Shown here: positions 43,401 to 58,400 of the stretch, piece by piece
How positions within the stretch are numbered: position 1 is the first letter of the stretch
Layout: each line of letters starts with the position of its first letter
The notes under the pieces: model-generated
Seen by the model: only the letters and a program-made list of their open reading frames with translations
Databases searched by the model: none
What the model was told of the DNA's origin: nothing
Assembly (NCBI GenBank): GCA_013398295.1
Contig: VZSF01000718.1
Location: 62,001-126,000, forward strand
Reading direction: 5' to 3'
Length of the DNA stretch: 64,000 nucleotides
Origin: Chionis minor
Lineage: Eukaryota > Chordata > Aves > Charadriiformes > Chionididae
Program-made: the position numbers and the translations under genes

Positions 43401-46400
43401 TACATGTTTCTCTTTTCAGATTTCTATTATATATCACAATTCTAAGAAGATGATCTTGGTAGTAGACAGGCGACATATAAAAAGTGTGGACAATGAAAGA
43501 ACAGCAATGCCATTCACAGACATCTACATTGGAGGAGCGCCTGCTGAGATCTTGCACTCCAGGTTGGTTTACAACTGGGATTCAACCGTTATCTTCAAGT
43601 AATCACCATATTTAAGTTACACATTATATGGCCTGTGCTGAAGGGCTTACAATAAAACATATTTCCGAGCCTCAACACCAGACTCTCAACATCTGAGAGT
43701 CCCTCAGACCCTCTTCTAAGTGTCTCTCAGAGCTCTGAAGTACCAAGGATTAGGCTTGATTCAGCACAGGCAAATTCTGCTGAAACTCGTCTAGTTTTAG
43801 TAAGGGTAACAGAAACAGTTGTCTTCTTAAAACAAAAAGGCATTTTCAAAGAACACAAGAATATCTATCAATATAAATCTAAAGATGGTATTTTTCCTAC
43901 TACACACTTTGATTCTGATCCATCTCAAGTTCTCTCTAGACCCAAATCAGCTGGCTCTGTGTAGGCGTGGGAAGAACAGAAAAAGTCTAATTTTCCCATC
44001 GTACCATTTGACAGAAGCCAAGTTTAATCTCAGTAGACTGTATAACTCTCATTTCCTGCAGTGGGAATCTGCTAGACCAGGGTCACACTCTAGGAGAGCA
44101 GACTGGCTGCTTGACGAAGGGTACGCTCTTCTGGCAGGCAATATTCATTCCCAGGGTCAGATAGCAAGGCCAGTATTTTCAGAAGGGCTCCAGCTGCTGT
44201 TTTCAACCATCACAACTATTAACAGAAATACCATCTCTCTTTAAAATATCCTCTAGGGAAAAAAAAAAAAAAAAAAATAGCAAATGTTGCATGATAGTTT
44301 CTATGAATTAGTGATAAATCTCCCGAAACCTTATTTTGTTGTCAGGAGAGCCTGTGGAATTGATAAATAATGTCTGAGATATAAAATACCTACAAATTGA
44401 GCTTGTAAGATAGGAACAAACTTCATGTAAAGGAAAATGATGTCTTTCAAGCCCACGTAATTATTTGAACATGCAAACAAAATGGTGGGCAATGGAGAAA
44501 GAGAGTATATAATTTATCTGGCCTTTCAAATAGTTCTTTACAAAGGTCTGTCATAAGGGGCTATTAAGGAAACTAGTGGGGTGGAGAGGGGAAAGGCTGC
44601 AGTGGATTAGAAAGCAGCTGGGAAAGAAAAAATAAGACAGTAGCAACTCTTCAATTTTCACAGTATAAAAAGTCTACAGCACATGCCCAAAGAATCTCTT
44701 TGGGCTGGTGTTAAATACATTAATGATCTAGAAACAAAGGACAAAAGGATGGTGAAAATTACTTTGGTTAATCAAGCCTAGAGAACACTGAAAAAGCCCA
44801 GAAGGACCTAGAAATCTAGGCACTTGAGCAGCTCAACGGCAGATGAGACTTGTTCACAAATGTAGGATAAAAGATGAATCACATAAATTATGCCCACAGT
44901 TTTCTGAGTGAATTGTGATTATTCTGCAAAACACCTGGAATCTACTGTCAAAGCAGGCAAAGTAGCATCTAAATAAACAAGTTGTATCAGAAAAAATCCA
45001 TAGGCATTGTAAAAATATGATCAATTATAATATTGAAAAATGTATACAGAAATTATTTAAGCAGAGCTACACCTTTGTCTTTGATAATTGCACTCAGCTT
45101 TGGTTCTCATGACAGGATAGAAAGCAAAAAGTATGATCCAAGTGTCATGACATCATTCCATCAGGAGCATAAGTTGATATTGAATTATGTCATCTACTGA
45201 TGATCTACTCCTTCTCTACTACTACTTTTATCTACTACTGACACTTATGCTTCCTTTTTCTAGACAGACTTACATTTAACTGACACTGCAGGGCAGCAGC
45301 AGGGAGCGAAACTAGCTCTAGTCTTAGAGGAGGAGGAGTTTAATACGCTTTCCAAGCAGTGTATTTTCATTCACTTCAACAGCACTTTCCTCTGCCAATT
45401 GCCTTTTTACCCAAATAAATCAGTCTGACAGTACCAATATGTTATTTTTCTCCCACCTCAGTCACTGCATAAAGCAGTAAGCTAAGGGGAGGTAGGAGCA
45501 CTAGGCACTGGGAACTGTTAAGAAACAAACTTAGAAGCCTTTCTTTGGGTTAAAGCCTATTTTCTATAGTTCCTGTTGCTCCTAGAAAATTTTGTTAAGT
45601 TAATGGCATTTAACAGAAAGCCATATTTGTGGCATCCAGCCACATGGTCAATCAGGGTACAGCCTTAACTGGTTGACTGATACCCCACGCTTTCATCCAA
45701 ATCCCAGTGAGGATGGCAGAAGCCTTCCTGTTGATCTTGCTTTCCTGCCAATTTCACTGAGGAGCAGATTAAGCCCCTACCATGCTCCGCCTCTCACTTT
45801 GTTTCAGACGTGTACAGGTACATCTGCACTACCTCACCTGATGGTCCATTTTTGCTAACGTAGAAAAAATAAGCATTTCCAGAGCCTGATTCACCCATCG
45901 TGTTTCCAATGTCTACCTTACAATGAGATAACTCATAGACAACTAGTACAGCAGCAGATGTCAACACTGTCAGTATCATCTCATGTGAGGTGAGAAGAAC
46001 CCCACTGCTAAGGTACATCCTGTCGAAAGAACAAAGACTGTTTACAGGTAGTCAGGTCAAAACTCTGGACTTCACATTCACTCCTTCAGTGTATTTGTTC
46101 CCTAGTTATCGTCTGGACTAGTACCCAGTAGATCCCATGTCATTTCCTTGCCTTGTCACAGCCCCTCTGTAATTTTAGGAATATGACCTCTTCTTCATGT
46201 ACCTTGAGTATTGTGAGGATAAATTATTCAATTGTATTTGCCCTGTGCCATAATGCTGTGATATCTTGGTGAGGGGTGGCGTTGAAAAACTTGGAGCACT
46301 GCATGGGAGTAGTTGGGATACGCTGCTGTGCTACCTACCTCAAATCTGACATAAAAAGTACCCTGGAAGCCCACTTACTGCACTCATTTACAATTATGTA

Positions 46401-49400
46401 AATCCACTCATCAGCAAGCAGAACTTACTCCTACTTCCCTGAGCTCTGTCACTATTGCTTGTTAAGAAATAGAGATCTATTTGCTTCCAAAGGCAAGAGC
46501 TTGTTAGTAAAAGCAAGACAGGAAAACTAAGACAAAACTTTTCTAAAATTATAAAAAAGAGATAGAAATCCATTGATTTTCACTGTAAGTGGGTAGAAAT
46601 ACATTTTTTTTAAAAAAGTCTTTTCATTTCAGCAGCTATTTTTATCATTTTAAAGTTACACTGTATGGATCTCCTCTCTGAACTGTCACATATTTCTCCC
46701 CATAACATTTATTACAACTGGTGCATCTTGACTTTTCAAAACACAGAATGTGGTTAATTAGTTGTTTTACAAAGATGCAGGAATTGTGCACTCGTGAAGC
46801 AAATGACTGAGGCTCTTCCAACTTTTTTAGAACACCTTGGTGATAAAAGTCTGTTCAGAAAGGCAAGGCCTGTCTAACTGCATCTTGTTTGGCATTGTTT
46901 TCCAACAGCACTAGTTCACATCTGGCAGGAATTATCGGCTTTAAAGGCTGCATGAAGGGTTTCCAGTTCCAAAAGAAGGATTTCAACTTGTTAGAAGAAC
47001 CAGGAACCCTGGGAATCAGCTATGGGTGCCCAGAGGACTCACTGGTAAGCATAACATCATTTGTGAAATAACAACAAAATTTTGGCAGTGGATACAGCTC
47101 TGAGCTCAAGTTTTACTCCAAACAATAGAAAGAAAGTCTTCGACCAAGGAAATACACTCATTGGCTGCGTGGGGGGGTGGGAGGAGTGCGGGAGGATGTT
47201 AAATCTGATGACATACTACCCAATTTTCACCCTGAATTACAGCACATGGGGTTTCACTTGATATTCTTATCATACATGAGACTGCAATGTGAAAGCTGGA
47301 TATGAAATAAATTGTGTGCTGTATTCTGAAAGGAAATATTCCAACATAATTTGTTTTTTCTTCAAGAAACAAGGAGAATTGTCCTCACGTGCATCCCAAT
47401 ACTGATGTATGAAATGAAAATGACAGCAAGATATTCACCCTTCAAATGAGTCCTCCCCTTAACTCAGGCCAGCTCTTCCTCTGCAATACACAAACCAACT
47501 GCATCAGTATTAACATTGAGAAAATTGCCATTTCGTTTCTGATCCCTTCCATCATTATTCATTTGTCCATTACAATGCAAGGCTGGTAAATCTAAACAGT
47601 GTTTGTGGTCTTTATCCTACAGCCGTATCTATCCAAAGCCATACTGCGAACCTGTGAAGATGGAGGCCATCTGTAGAACTCATCACAGAGTCTCACCCTC
47701 TGTCAACGAGGAAGCTAGCTGCAGTTTGTCCTGCCTCGAACCCAGTTTTACTACTGAGACTCAGAGGGTTATAGGTCACCATGACCAACACTTCCCCCCT
47801 CCCCCCCNGACTCAGTACCACACAGCTCAGACGAGAGGGTTGAGTTCCCTCTGCTTCTCATCTTCATGCTCACTAATATCAGCAGACTTAGGATGAGGTC
47901 AAAAGTCTCAGGAAACTGAGAACAATTTGACTTATGCTGTCTAAAATGGCTACACTTTCTTGAGATTTTCACAACATGCTAGGGAAAGCCTATATAAAGG
48001 CTATTATATAGGTGTAAGGTATATTAGGTTATAAGGCTATTATATAAGGTATATTAGATTGACACACACAGGAAAAATTGAAGGTTTTATAGAACTGAAC
48101 TGGCTGCATCTTCAAAAACAAAGAAAAAGCCTCATTCTTTTTATGATTTGAGTGTTTTCTGAGTTTTACTTTTAATTATGTTTTATTTAATACACAGATG
48201 TCCCGTAAAGCATACTTCAATGGAGAGAGTTTCATTGCATCAAGCCCCAAAGTGTCCCTCTTCAGTGAATTTGAAGGAGGCTTTAATTTCCGGACATTGC
48301 AGCCCAACGGGCTGCTGTTTTACTATTCTGAAGGAGTGAGTATCTATTTCTTTACGGTTTGTGTTATTTTATCCTTGCATTGTTTTCCAGGAGAATACTA
48401 GGGGAATAATATGATTTCTCACTGCAATACAGAAGCATTCATTGATGACCTCATTTTCAGAGTTTGCATTTGATCTACAGATGAAAACCAGCAATGCTTA
48501 GATATTATTTTCATGATGAGAAAAGGGTTTGTTCATATGCCTAGAATTAACATGCACCCATTTGTGGTCAATAAAGTCCTTAGGGCAGAAAAGCACAGTG
48601 GGTCTAGCCGTGCTCAGCAGCACCGCAATCCCTACTTGGACCTGCAGATGCTACCAAAGTACAAATAATATTAAGGGCCTGACATTTTCCCTCCAGAGAC
48701 AATCCCCTAGAAGCAAAGACAAAGTCTGTTTGAATTACTGGGGCGGTATTTTGAGCATTGCTGAGCTGGCAGAAAGCAGTCAGAAAGCTGCCTGTCTTCC
48801 CAGACAGTACTTAGACCTCCATGTGTCACTGGGAAAAGCTGCACTTGAGAATGGCTCCTTGCAGCTATGGGATGCCAGGCTGCTCTAAATGCCCCCTCAG
48901 AGGTGTGGCATGGGCAGAAAGATGGACTTGCACTTCCAAAACGTTGTGAGAGCCAGGGAGATCCCCAGATCCTGCAGGCTCAGACTGACATCTGCAGCAA
49001 GCATGAGCTCAGATGACAGCACGTTTGCAACCACCCCCAAATGTCTGTTCTGCCATACTTGCTGAAGATCATCAGCAGTGCAGCAGGGAAGGCTGTATGA
49101 CACTGATAACCACTCCTGAACTTTTACAGTTTACAGCTTGGAGTATTACCTTAAATTGAAATCACTATCCATGTCAGTTATCCGCATGGTTTGCATAAAT
49201 GAGGCCTTACACGCATCACTTCTGGCTTTAACTCAAAAGCTCTAATCCTATGAGGTGCCAAGTGCCCTACTTGACAAATGGAGGCTCAGCTATTTAGCAC
49301 TTGACAGAATGAGACAGGATGAGATTCCAAGGAGTGCATAGTGGCAGCCCTTGCTCTAATGGAACAGACAATATTCCCGCTGTGCGGCATGGTGATCGCA

Positions 49401-52400
49401 TATGCCTGACCCAGATAGCAGATGTTATCTCTGAGATAATTTTGAGTGATTGAACGGGTCTGATCAGAGGGAATTAGGAAAAGGAAAAAAAATGTATTAG
49501 TCTTGTGACAGCAGGAATCTTGCAGTAACAGCTGCTCTATACAGTAGCAGGGTACCAGAAACACAAATGAAATGTAAACACCACACAGCCACGCTAGATG
49601 GAAGGAGCTCATGTGACAGATACATGAGACATAATCAGCCACAGAATTCCCAGAATTCAGGCTTAAAAAACAACACGAATATCACTTCTAATGAGATCAT
49701 CTCCTGTTTTGCTTCTCAGTATACCTTTCTGCAAATAAAGCACAAATGGGGAAAACAGCAGGAAGGGAAATAAATACACCAGGAAAATGCACAGAACTGT
49801 CAATTTTTCTGTGCTACCCTTGCTTATGAAGATGTTTTTTTTCTGTATTCCAGTCAGATGTATTATCCATCTCTATGGACAGAGGTGCTGTGGTTTTAAA
49901 TGTAAGTGGAACCAAAATTCAATTACCAGAACGAAATTACAACGATGGAAAAACCCACTTCATCATTACTTCTGTCACCCCAGAAAGGTAAAGCTGTCCA
50001 GCACCTTTTATTCCCTACCTTTAGAATATAAAATTTCTTGTATTCATTAACATTCACTTTCAAAGTAAAACATTACTTTGGGGTGTTTTAAGTGATGTTT
50101 TTAACTGATCAATTTAGTTAAAAAAATACAAAGCCAAAAATCTGTGTGATTGAAAACTGGCCAGCTTGGCCTGAGCATGAAATGCTGGGAATTTTTAGTA
50201 AAACTGAAATAACAGTTTTTCTAAAAGCTTAGTCCTTTTTTGTCCTCAGGTATGAAAGCAGTTTAATATAATTTAAGGCTAGCATGAGATTAATTTTTCA
50301 GCAGGATTGATTGTTCTGATTTGTCAAAGCAATCCCAAATTGACCCTAGAGTAAGTAATTGAGGCATCTTCACAAAAAGCATTCCTTTGGGATATATACA
50401 GTGGAACACGTTCAAAATGTTTTTAGTACTGACAGACAGAAACATAAGGCTAAATACAGCAGTAGAGAATAAGTCTCTCTATGTGCTTCTTAAAACTTGA
50501 AAGCATTGTTTTATTGGTGTGTTTTACTGTTGTTTTCTAAGTTTAAAATTTTCATAGAAGGTCAAATAATCAAAGCAACTTTCTTCAAGAATCTTGCCTA
50601 TGCAGACACAACCAGGTCATTCTCAGGTTTCTAATGGAAATGGAGGTTTGTACATTTGACTTCTGACATCCAAGAAACACAGTTTGAAAAGCTGAAGGTG
50701 CAAAAAGGTGCTTTGGAATAGCCTTGGGGACTGTCATGTTTCTCTGAGTGCGATGAATTACGAACTTGCCAAACAAAATCAATGTCTGATGCTTGAGTTA
50801 CACTCAGTTTCTCATTAAAGGAACACAAAATGAGATTAACTAAAAAACATTGTATAAGCTCAAATATCAATGTTCTGTGATGGAAGAGAAGGAAAAAGGG
50901 ATAAGAGCATAAAGAAAAAGGATTAATATGTGCTTAGGTCTTATTTTATCCAAATGGTGACTCCATCCATTTATTAGCAGTCCTTAGTTTAGGTATCTTC
51001 ATTGAATGGACTATGTTTTTTGACTTCGTAATTAACTCCACAATATTATGAAATCCATGGGCCTCTGGCCTCAATTTTGCCAGCAGAGTGCACTGCTACT
51101 TGTTGCATAGATGGAAGCGAGAAGGTCTTCTCATGACTTTAAGCACTACCATTCAGTCACGTATATACACTGAGAGGAGCATTTTGGGCACAAGTAATAT
51201 GCTGTCTAACCACTGGCATTGACGTTTCCAAAATTAGCCTACAAAACGAATGCTTTGCCTTTGTAGATATGAGCTGACTGTTGACGACAAGAAACAAACC
51301 AAGAAGAACCCAGCAAAGGGCAGAGCAGAGAAAAGCCCGGACAGCATCAAGAAGTTTTATTTTGGCGGCTCTCCCCTCAGAACACAGCAAGCCAACTTCA
51401 CTGGCTGCATAAGCAACGCGTACTTCACTAGGTGCGTAGCATCCTCCCAAATGCATCACCAGGCAGTGGCTGCTCGACAGTTTGAACAGTAGCTCAAGAG
51501 AACTGATTTATTATCACAATAAAAATCCCTGTCTCATTTTGTGAGACTAGACTGTATGTGTGAATAAGTTTCTTACCTTATTTGCCATAGAATATGTTGG
51601 CACAGACCTGCTAGGTTAAGATATTGCTAAAGTGAGAATAACTTGATGTAAATCAGCTTTCAGTACTGCACCTGCTAATGCTGCTGGTGCAATGTATAAT
51701 TTGCATAGCTGTAATTTACATTTATATTATGTAACTTTCAGCTCTGCCTCCGAAACAAAATGATATTAAGGCATCTCACAGAAGCTGAGGATGTTAGAAG
51801 TTTGGTCATGTGAAAATGGTCAGACTTTGTTGATCTTAATTGCTTTATGAAATGTTCTTACATAGAATATTTTAAAGGAATTTGATGCTGCAAAATGATA
51901 CACTCTGTTTATGCGAGCATGGATAGAACAGGCAGAGTAGTATAGGCTGCCTGCACTACCCAAACATTGACTGATAAATCTACTTTTATTCATGATCCAA
52001 GAATGACAAAAAAGCCCATCCAAACATCATTTAAACTATAAATGTAAAATTCTGTGATTTTTATGAAGACAATTCCAACACTTGGAAAAAAGCTGTTCTT
52101 GTCATCCCCTCTTTGAAACACAGGTTGGATCGAGAGGTTGAAGTGGAAGATTTCCAGCAGTACTCTGAGAAAGTTCAGACTTCTTTGTATGGATGCCCCA
52201 TTGAATCTCCTCCAGTTGCTCTTCTCCACAAGAAGGGAAAAAACTCATCAAAAGCCAAAGAAAACCGTAATAAAAAGGTTTGCTACAAATTGCCCCAGTA
52301 CCAACCTAGAGTTCTCTGAAGTTGATACATACTGTGCCATGATTGGGAATTCTCCAATGAAGACTATTTCAGATATATGAAGGAAAGGATCCTGTTCCAT

Positions 52401-55400
52401 TACATATTCCATCACTGGAAATGACTGCCCTGACACAACCTATCTGGCCTACACTTGCATGATTCTCCCTTGCTAGAACTGTAAAACAAAATTCATGACA
52501 TCTTCCAAAAAGGACTGCAGAAACAACCCTTCTTCACTTCTTCTATATCCTAAAGACAATAAGCTTGCTTCTGTTCTTAGCTACTTCTGTGTGGCTCTCT
52601 CTACTGGGTACAATTAGCACGCATTAATATAAATGTGAAAAAAAACCCTTCTTCCAGTATGCAGAACTTTTAGTCCAAGCATGTCCTCTTATGCCTACAG
52701 TATAGCTGGTATCATCAAAAGCAGAGAGGAAAAGATTCAATTGGAAAACTGCAAAAGAATGGAATTGTAATTGTTAGCTACACAAGTATTCTGTTTATCC
52801 TTTCTTCTGCCCTAAACCAGCATCTATAGTAGACCTGTTCAGGGAAAATTTGACTTGGTACTATTCCTGGTATTTTTGTAAGGAAAAAATATATTACTAG
52901 CTTAGGTAGAATCTATACCGTTACTTTATTACATCCCATCTCAGTTAAAATTTCTGGTTAATGGTTCTCTTTCTATGAAGGTGGGAAGAGATAAAGATAA
53001 GATTCCACAGCCTTCAACTGGCCTCAAAAAACTGTATCAAGAAGTCAATATGCAAAGAGACCCTCAGTGCCACTTGCCCATGAATCCCAAGGCAACCGAA
53101 CATGCATACCAGTTTGGAGGAACAGCAAACAGCCGGCAAGAATTTGATCACATACCAAAGGATTTCAGTCAAAGGTAAAGGGACCTTAGAAAAAAAATAT
53201 AAATAAATATACTGGGGAGGAGAAAGATGGATCTTAAATATAAAAAAGGACAGATTTATGATGTTACCCTGGCTTTTCCCGTTGTATCTTAGGCCAATTT
53301 TTGAATAGAGCATGTTGTTAGGACACATTAAGAGGAAACAGCAACAAATACAATGTGTTTCCAGTTATATTCCTCTTGTGGAGTCTTCATCTGCATTGTA
53401 TATTCACTAAATGTGTCTCCTTGCCTATTTGTATGAAGACTCTGAGGATGTTAGCTTTATACAGGCAAGGCTCCTTTGGTCTCTTTACACAAGAAGCAAT
53501 GGTGTGAGTACAGCTGGAAAAGAACACAATAGTTCACCAAGAAATTAAGCAGTTACATGTTGAGTGGACCTTGTCAGCTGCTTAATGGTTAGGAATCCAC
53601 ACAGTGCAGTAGGACATAAAGCTATGAAAACTATGTCCAATTCAAGCCATAATGGAAAGTCAAGTAATTAATAATGAGTCCAGATATTGTGGACATTTAA
53701 TTCTCAGGCTCCCACAGAATATGCCATATGGTATGTTATGACCAACAAAGGATTTTGGTTTAAAACTTTCCATGAAAGACTATAAATTCAACAACACAGC
53801 ACTTCCTGGAAGCATACCAGACTACTAACTCAAAAAATAAGAGTGCTATTTCCTAACTTAAATTTAAAAAAAAAAAAAAAGGCATTACATTTGTTTTAAT
53901 TCAATAGTCTTTCACTTAGGGCAGTCCTGATGGTGCCCACATGAAGAAGGAAAAGCCAAACTAATGTCTCTTCATCTGTACAAGACATACTTGTTTTACA
54001 ACTGTTATTACAGCTTCATCATTGTAATGTGCATTTTAAAAAACCAACTTGTGGTGTTTTAAAACAACTGATATTGGCAGGGGCCTAAGTGTGTGTGGAA
54101 TGTACACACACATGCAATGGGGAACGTATAGATCCCTCAGGCAATACTAAGAATGGATTCTAGGCTAGTCACCTGATATGAGATGCAGGAGTAATCAGTT
54201 CTGGCACTATCCTAAACCAGTACAGCTTTGCCATTTTTTAGACCCAAAGTAATAATACCAATCACTCAAGAAATCTTCACTGTTGACCATGCCAAACTAA
54301 GTCGGTATAACTTGCCATGTTGTCTTGGACTTCATAAGGAACTACAAGGATGGAGAAGCTTTGCTGAAATAACATTAAAGATTTGTGAACTGTCGGGCCT
54401 CCGTGCCATCACAGTTAAAAAGTTCCCCCAATGTTGCTGTTCAACAGGAATGGAAATGTAGTGTATATAGTGTCGGTTATTTGTGGTCTGTATTAATTTT
54501 ATTCACTCCAGAGATTTTAGTTTTTGAAAACAAGTTCCTTGCAAGGCAGCTTCTTCTCCAACTTTGACTTCTACTCCAAAAACCAGTATGAAATGCTTCT
54601 TAGAACATCACTTCCATAAAGGAGATATGTATATTCCTTTGGATGAGAGGAAAATCTCTGTTTCCCTCTACCTGCAGTTTGATTTAAGTCAACTAAGTCT
54701 GCTCTAATTTTAATATTGTGTTTTTATGTGCTAGAGCTCAGTTCTCTATCAGTCTGAAAACTCACTCATCTCATGGAATGATTTTCTACGTCTCGGATCA
54801 AAAAGAGACCAACTTCATGGCCCTTTTTGTTGCTCATGGCCGACTCATTTTTATGTTCAACGCTGGTCATCAGAAGATAAGGATTAAGAGCCAAGAGAAA
54901 TACAATGACGGCCTTTGGCACAATGTAAGTAAAAGAAAGCAATCATTATGATGGCACACGCTATCAAGGCTGCAGTAAAGACACTGATGATGTGACAGCC
55001 CAGGGAGTTTTCATTCATGTGTTCATAACCACACCTATATGTTAAGAAACTTCTGTCACTATTTTTAAGTTTTCCATGCAGCATTTTATCAAAGCATTAA
55101 CTAGGAACAGGAAAGTTAGCTGGTTATAAAAATCCAGCGATCCCCAGCTGAACAGAAGTGACAGAAATAAGCAGAACAGTGAGGCAATTAAGAGTTAAGT
55201 TACCTAGGCAAGAAAGGACTAGGATAATTTTGTTCAGCAAATTCCTTTGAAGTGTCTAAGCAAGGAACACAGCTGTCTTGAGCTCCCTCTGTAGTCTATG
55301 AATATAAAAAGACAATTTTAGAAGTCAAGGTAAATTTCTCTCTGTAGGTTCCTCTCTCTCCTCGCTGATTATAGGGGATGTCTACAGTTACTAAGTTCCT

Positions 55401-58400
55401 AACTTGGGCCCTTAAGTGTTTAAAGCAGGCTAGTTGAATCCAGATCATAAAGCTGATGAAGACCGTGAAAATGCTAACAGTGATAGCACTGTAGCAATGA
55501 ATCAATCATATATGCTAATATAAGATGGGCAGATCCCAGTAGATCTTGATTACCTCGGCCTTGTACACCAAAATGTAAGAAAGACCGCAGTTTTACTATC
55601 TAGCCTTTGCACAAACGTGAAAAGAGAGGGTTGTTCAGCAAAGAATATTGGCAGTTAATAAAACATGCTTGTTTTATCACTCCCAAGCTTTTCTTCTCAA
55701 AATTCTTTTCTTCCCCTTCACAGGAGTGTTCCCTCAACAGATGAAAGTAATCTTCCAATTTTTTATTCTTCCTTTCTAGGTGATATTTATTAGAGGAAAA
55801 AATATTGGTCGCTTGATAATTGATGGTCTCCGAGTACTGGAAGAACCTTTTGGCGGTAATGCTAATGCCTGGCAAGTCACTGAACCACTCTACATTGGGG
55901 GTGTAGCTCCCGGTAAAGCTGTAAAAAATATCCAGGTAAAGCTGACACCCATTACATCATCCCATACCTTTATGTACAGCTACTGCAAAAGCTGACGGCA
56001 GGGATGAATTCAGGCAAAAGCGTATTATGATCTGAACCCTCACCATGCTGAGGAGCACACAGCTCAGTTCAAGTGGATAGCAAAGCTCACACAGTTCTGG
56101 GTTGGTGGTATCTGGACTAGACTTCAACAGACTTGCAGCAGCACTGGAAAGCCAGTGGTCCCCGAAGAACAGAGAAATCCTAGTGACATCCAAGCTTACA
56201 TGAGACGGGTAAAGTTAGTTGAGATCAGTTTCACCCTAAGGTCTCAGATACAGATGAGTTTTGGAGAGATTTTAGTGTTGTCTTAGTATCTCTGTTTTAA
56301 GACAGTACCTAGAAATCAGGATTCTGCTCTACATCTTGTTATCTAAGTATATGGAAAAGAGCGTTAAAGCAAAAATGAACATAACAAGGTCTCTTTCAAG
56401 GTAATGTTTAGTGTTATGTGCCTAACAAGATGGATACACAAGTCAGAATAAGTAGACCCCTGTCTTGCCTTGAGGGTATGAAGTATGTATACCACTGCCT
56501 TGCTCTAGTTGCACTTTCTTACAATTCAGTAAGGATTGTCTGAGAAACAACACAAGCTGGAGCTACCTTGAAGTCATCAGAGAGATGTGAGAGGCTACAG
56601 AAAGCATCTGTCCTGCTTCTCTTCTCCGGAAACTGTTTTTTAATTCAAAACTGATGTACCAGACAACCACAGCCTTACAGCTCATAAACAAGTACAAATA
56701 ACAACAGAAGAGTTTATTTCCTTCCACAAGCTCTTTATCTACTAATCATGCTTTTTTTTCCCCCTCTCAGATTAACTCTGTCTACAGTTTTAGTGGTTGT
56801 CTCAGCAATTTACAACTCAATGGAAGATCAATTACTTCAGCTTCGCAGACATTTAGTGTAACGCCTTGCTTTGAAGGCCCACTGGAAACAGGAACATACT
56901 TTTCATCAGAAGGAGGATATGTCGTCCTTGGTAATACACTACTAAACAAATGTATCCCATAATAAGATTGTAGTGTTCACTGTGCCTCAGAATGGCATAT
57001 TTCACTAAAGGATGTGGTAATTTCTGAGGCTGTGAGCTGTAGGGATTATTAAATACAGATCATTATTGTGGTAAGCAGCTGATGTTGACAGATCACAATG
57101 TCACCATGAAACTTATCAAGTTGTTATGTAAATACATTTGTATGTATGTATTTCCAATAATTAGAATAATTTCACAATGAAACAGATAATAATATGGTAA
57201 AAATTATCATAGACATACAGAAGTCAATGTGGCTAAGACCAAGTACACCAGCAAATGGTTATCCCTTAGTTTTTTAATTAATAAAACAACATGTAATTAA
57301 AAAAAATCTAAGGAAAGGCTTTCTGCACGTCTTGATAAAGAACAACATGACAGAACACATCTTTTCTGTCATTTAGGACCGCTGTGTTCCAGGAAGCATT
57401 TTATGGTCACATAGGCTCTGATCTGAACAGGAAAGGAAACTGCACAATCCTTGGTGTTGGCAACACCAAGGAGAATTAGACAGTGTTTCTAATTTGCTCC
57501 CTGGCCTGATTGAAAAAGGGAGTTTCTTCTACTGAATCATCAAAGCTCAAGTGAACTCCCATTCACTGTATAAAGACTGCTGAATTTCTAACATATTGCA
57601 TAATAAGAAACTGCCAAAAAATACAGATAATTCACTTTCTGCTGTCCATTTAATTGCTAACAAATATTTTTAAACAAAATACATTTTTTTAAATAATGCG
57701 AAAAATAAAGAGACCTTTATTAGTACTCCAAGCAAACATAATCAGAACAAAAGTTGAAATGGGTCATTGACGGCACACCTTGCTATCTCTTCAAGTATGT
57801 GCACGGGCACAGGTTTCAATAGTTTTAAAGACAGGACAATTAAGTTCCCCCCGGGCTCTGAATTTCTATTTTGATTTTGAATAAATGTCCACTTTCATGA
57901 CTAACTCAGTACAAAAAAGAACGTTATACTTTTTACCTTACAGATGAATCCTTCAGTTTAGGCCTGAAGTTTGAAGTTGTTTTTGAAATACGTCCCCGAA
58001 GCAGCTCAGGAATTCTACTGCATGGTCACAGCGTGAATGGAGAGTACTTGAATATGCACATGAGAAATGGACAGGTATAATGAAGGTCACGTTTCCTCCA
58101 CTGCTTTGAGTGATTCCTCTCCTACCTACTCGGGCTCTGCTACATGCAGCTTTGGATTTACAAATGTGCCATCAATTGATTCTTATTTCTCGCCTAAATA
58201 TATTAACTGCTTATTAACTGATTAGGCAACTCAAATACTTATTTTAAAATACAAAGCATAACACCTAAGACAAAATCAGATCACTTTACTCATACCAGCT
58301 ATAAATATTTAATGAGCAGTTGCAGAGAAGCAAGAGCACTGACTCTTTGGTGCTGCTCTTTTCATCCACACATTAAAAATGTATAACAGTTACAAGTAAG

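Noticed and set aside
54737..54924. Alternative acceptor two bases downstream for the first LG4 exon
   Set aside because: Using the AG at 54735-54736 would shift frame and lose the conserved LG4 sequence.
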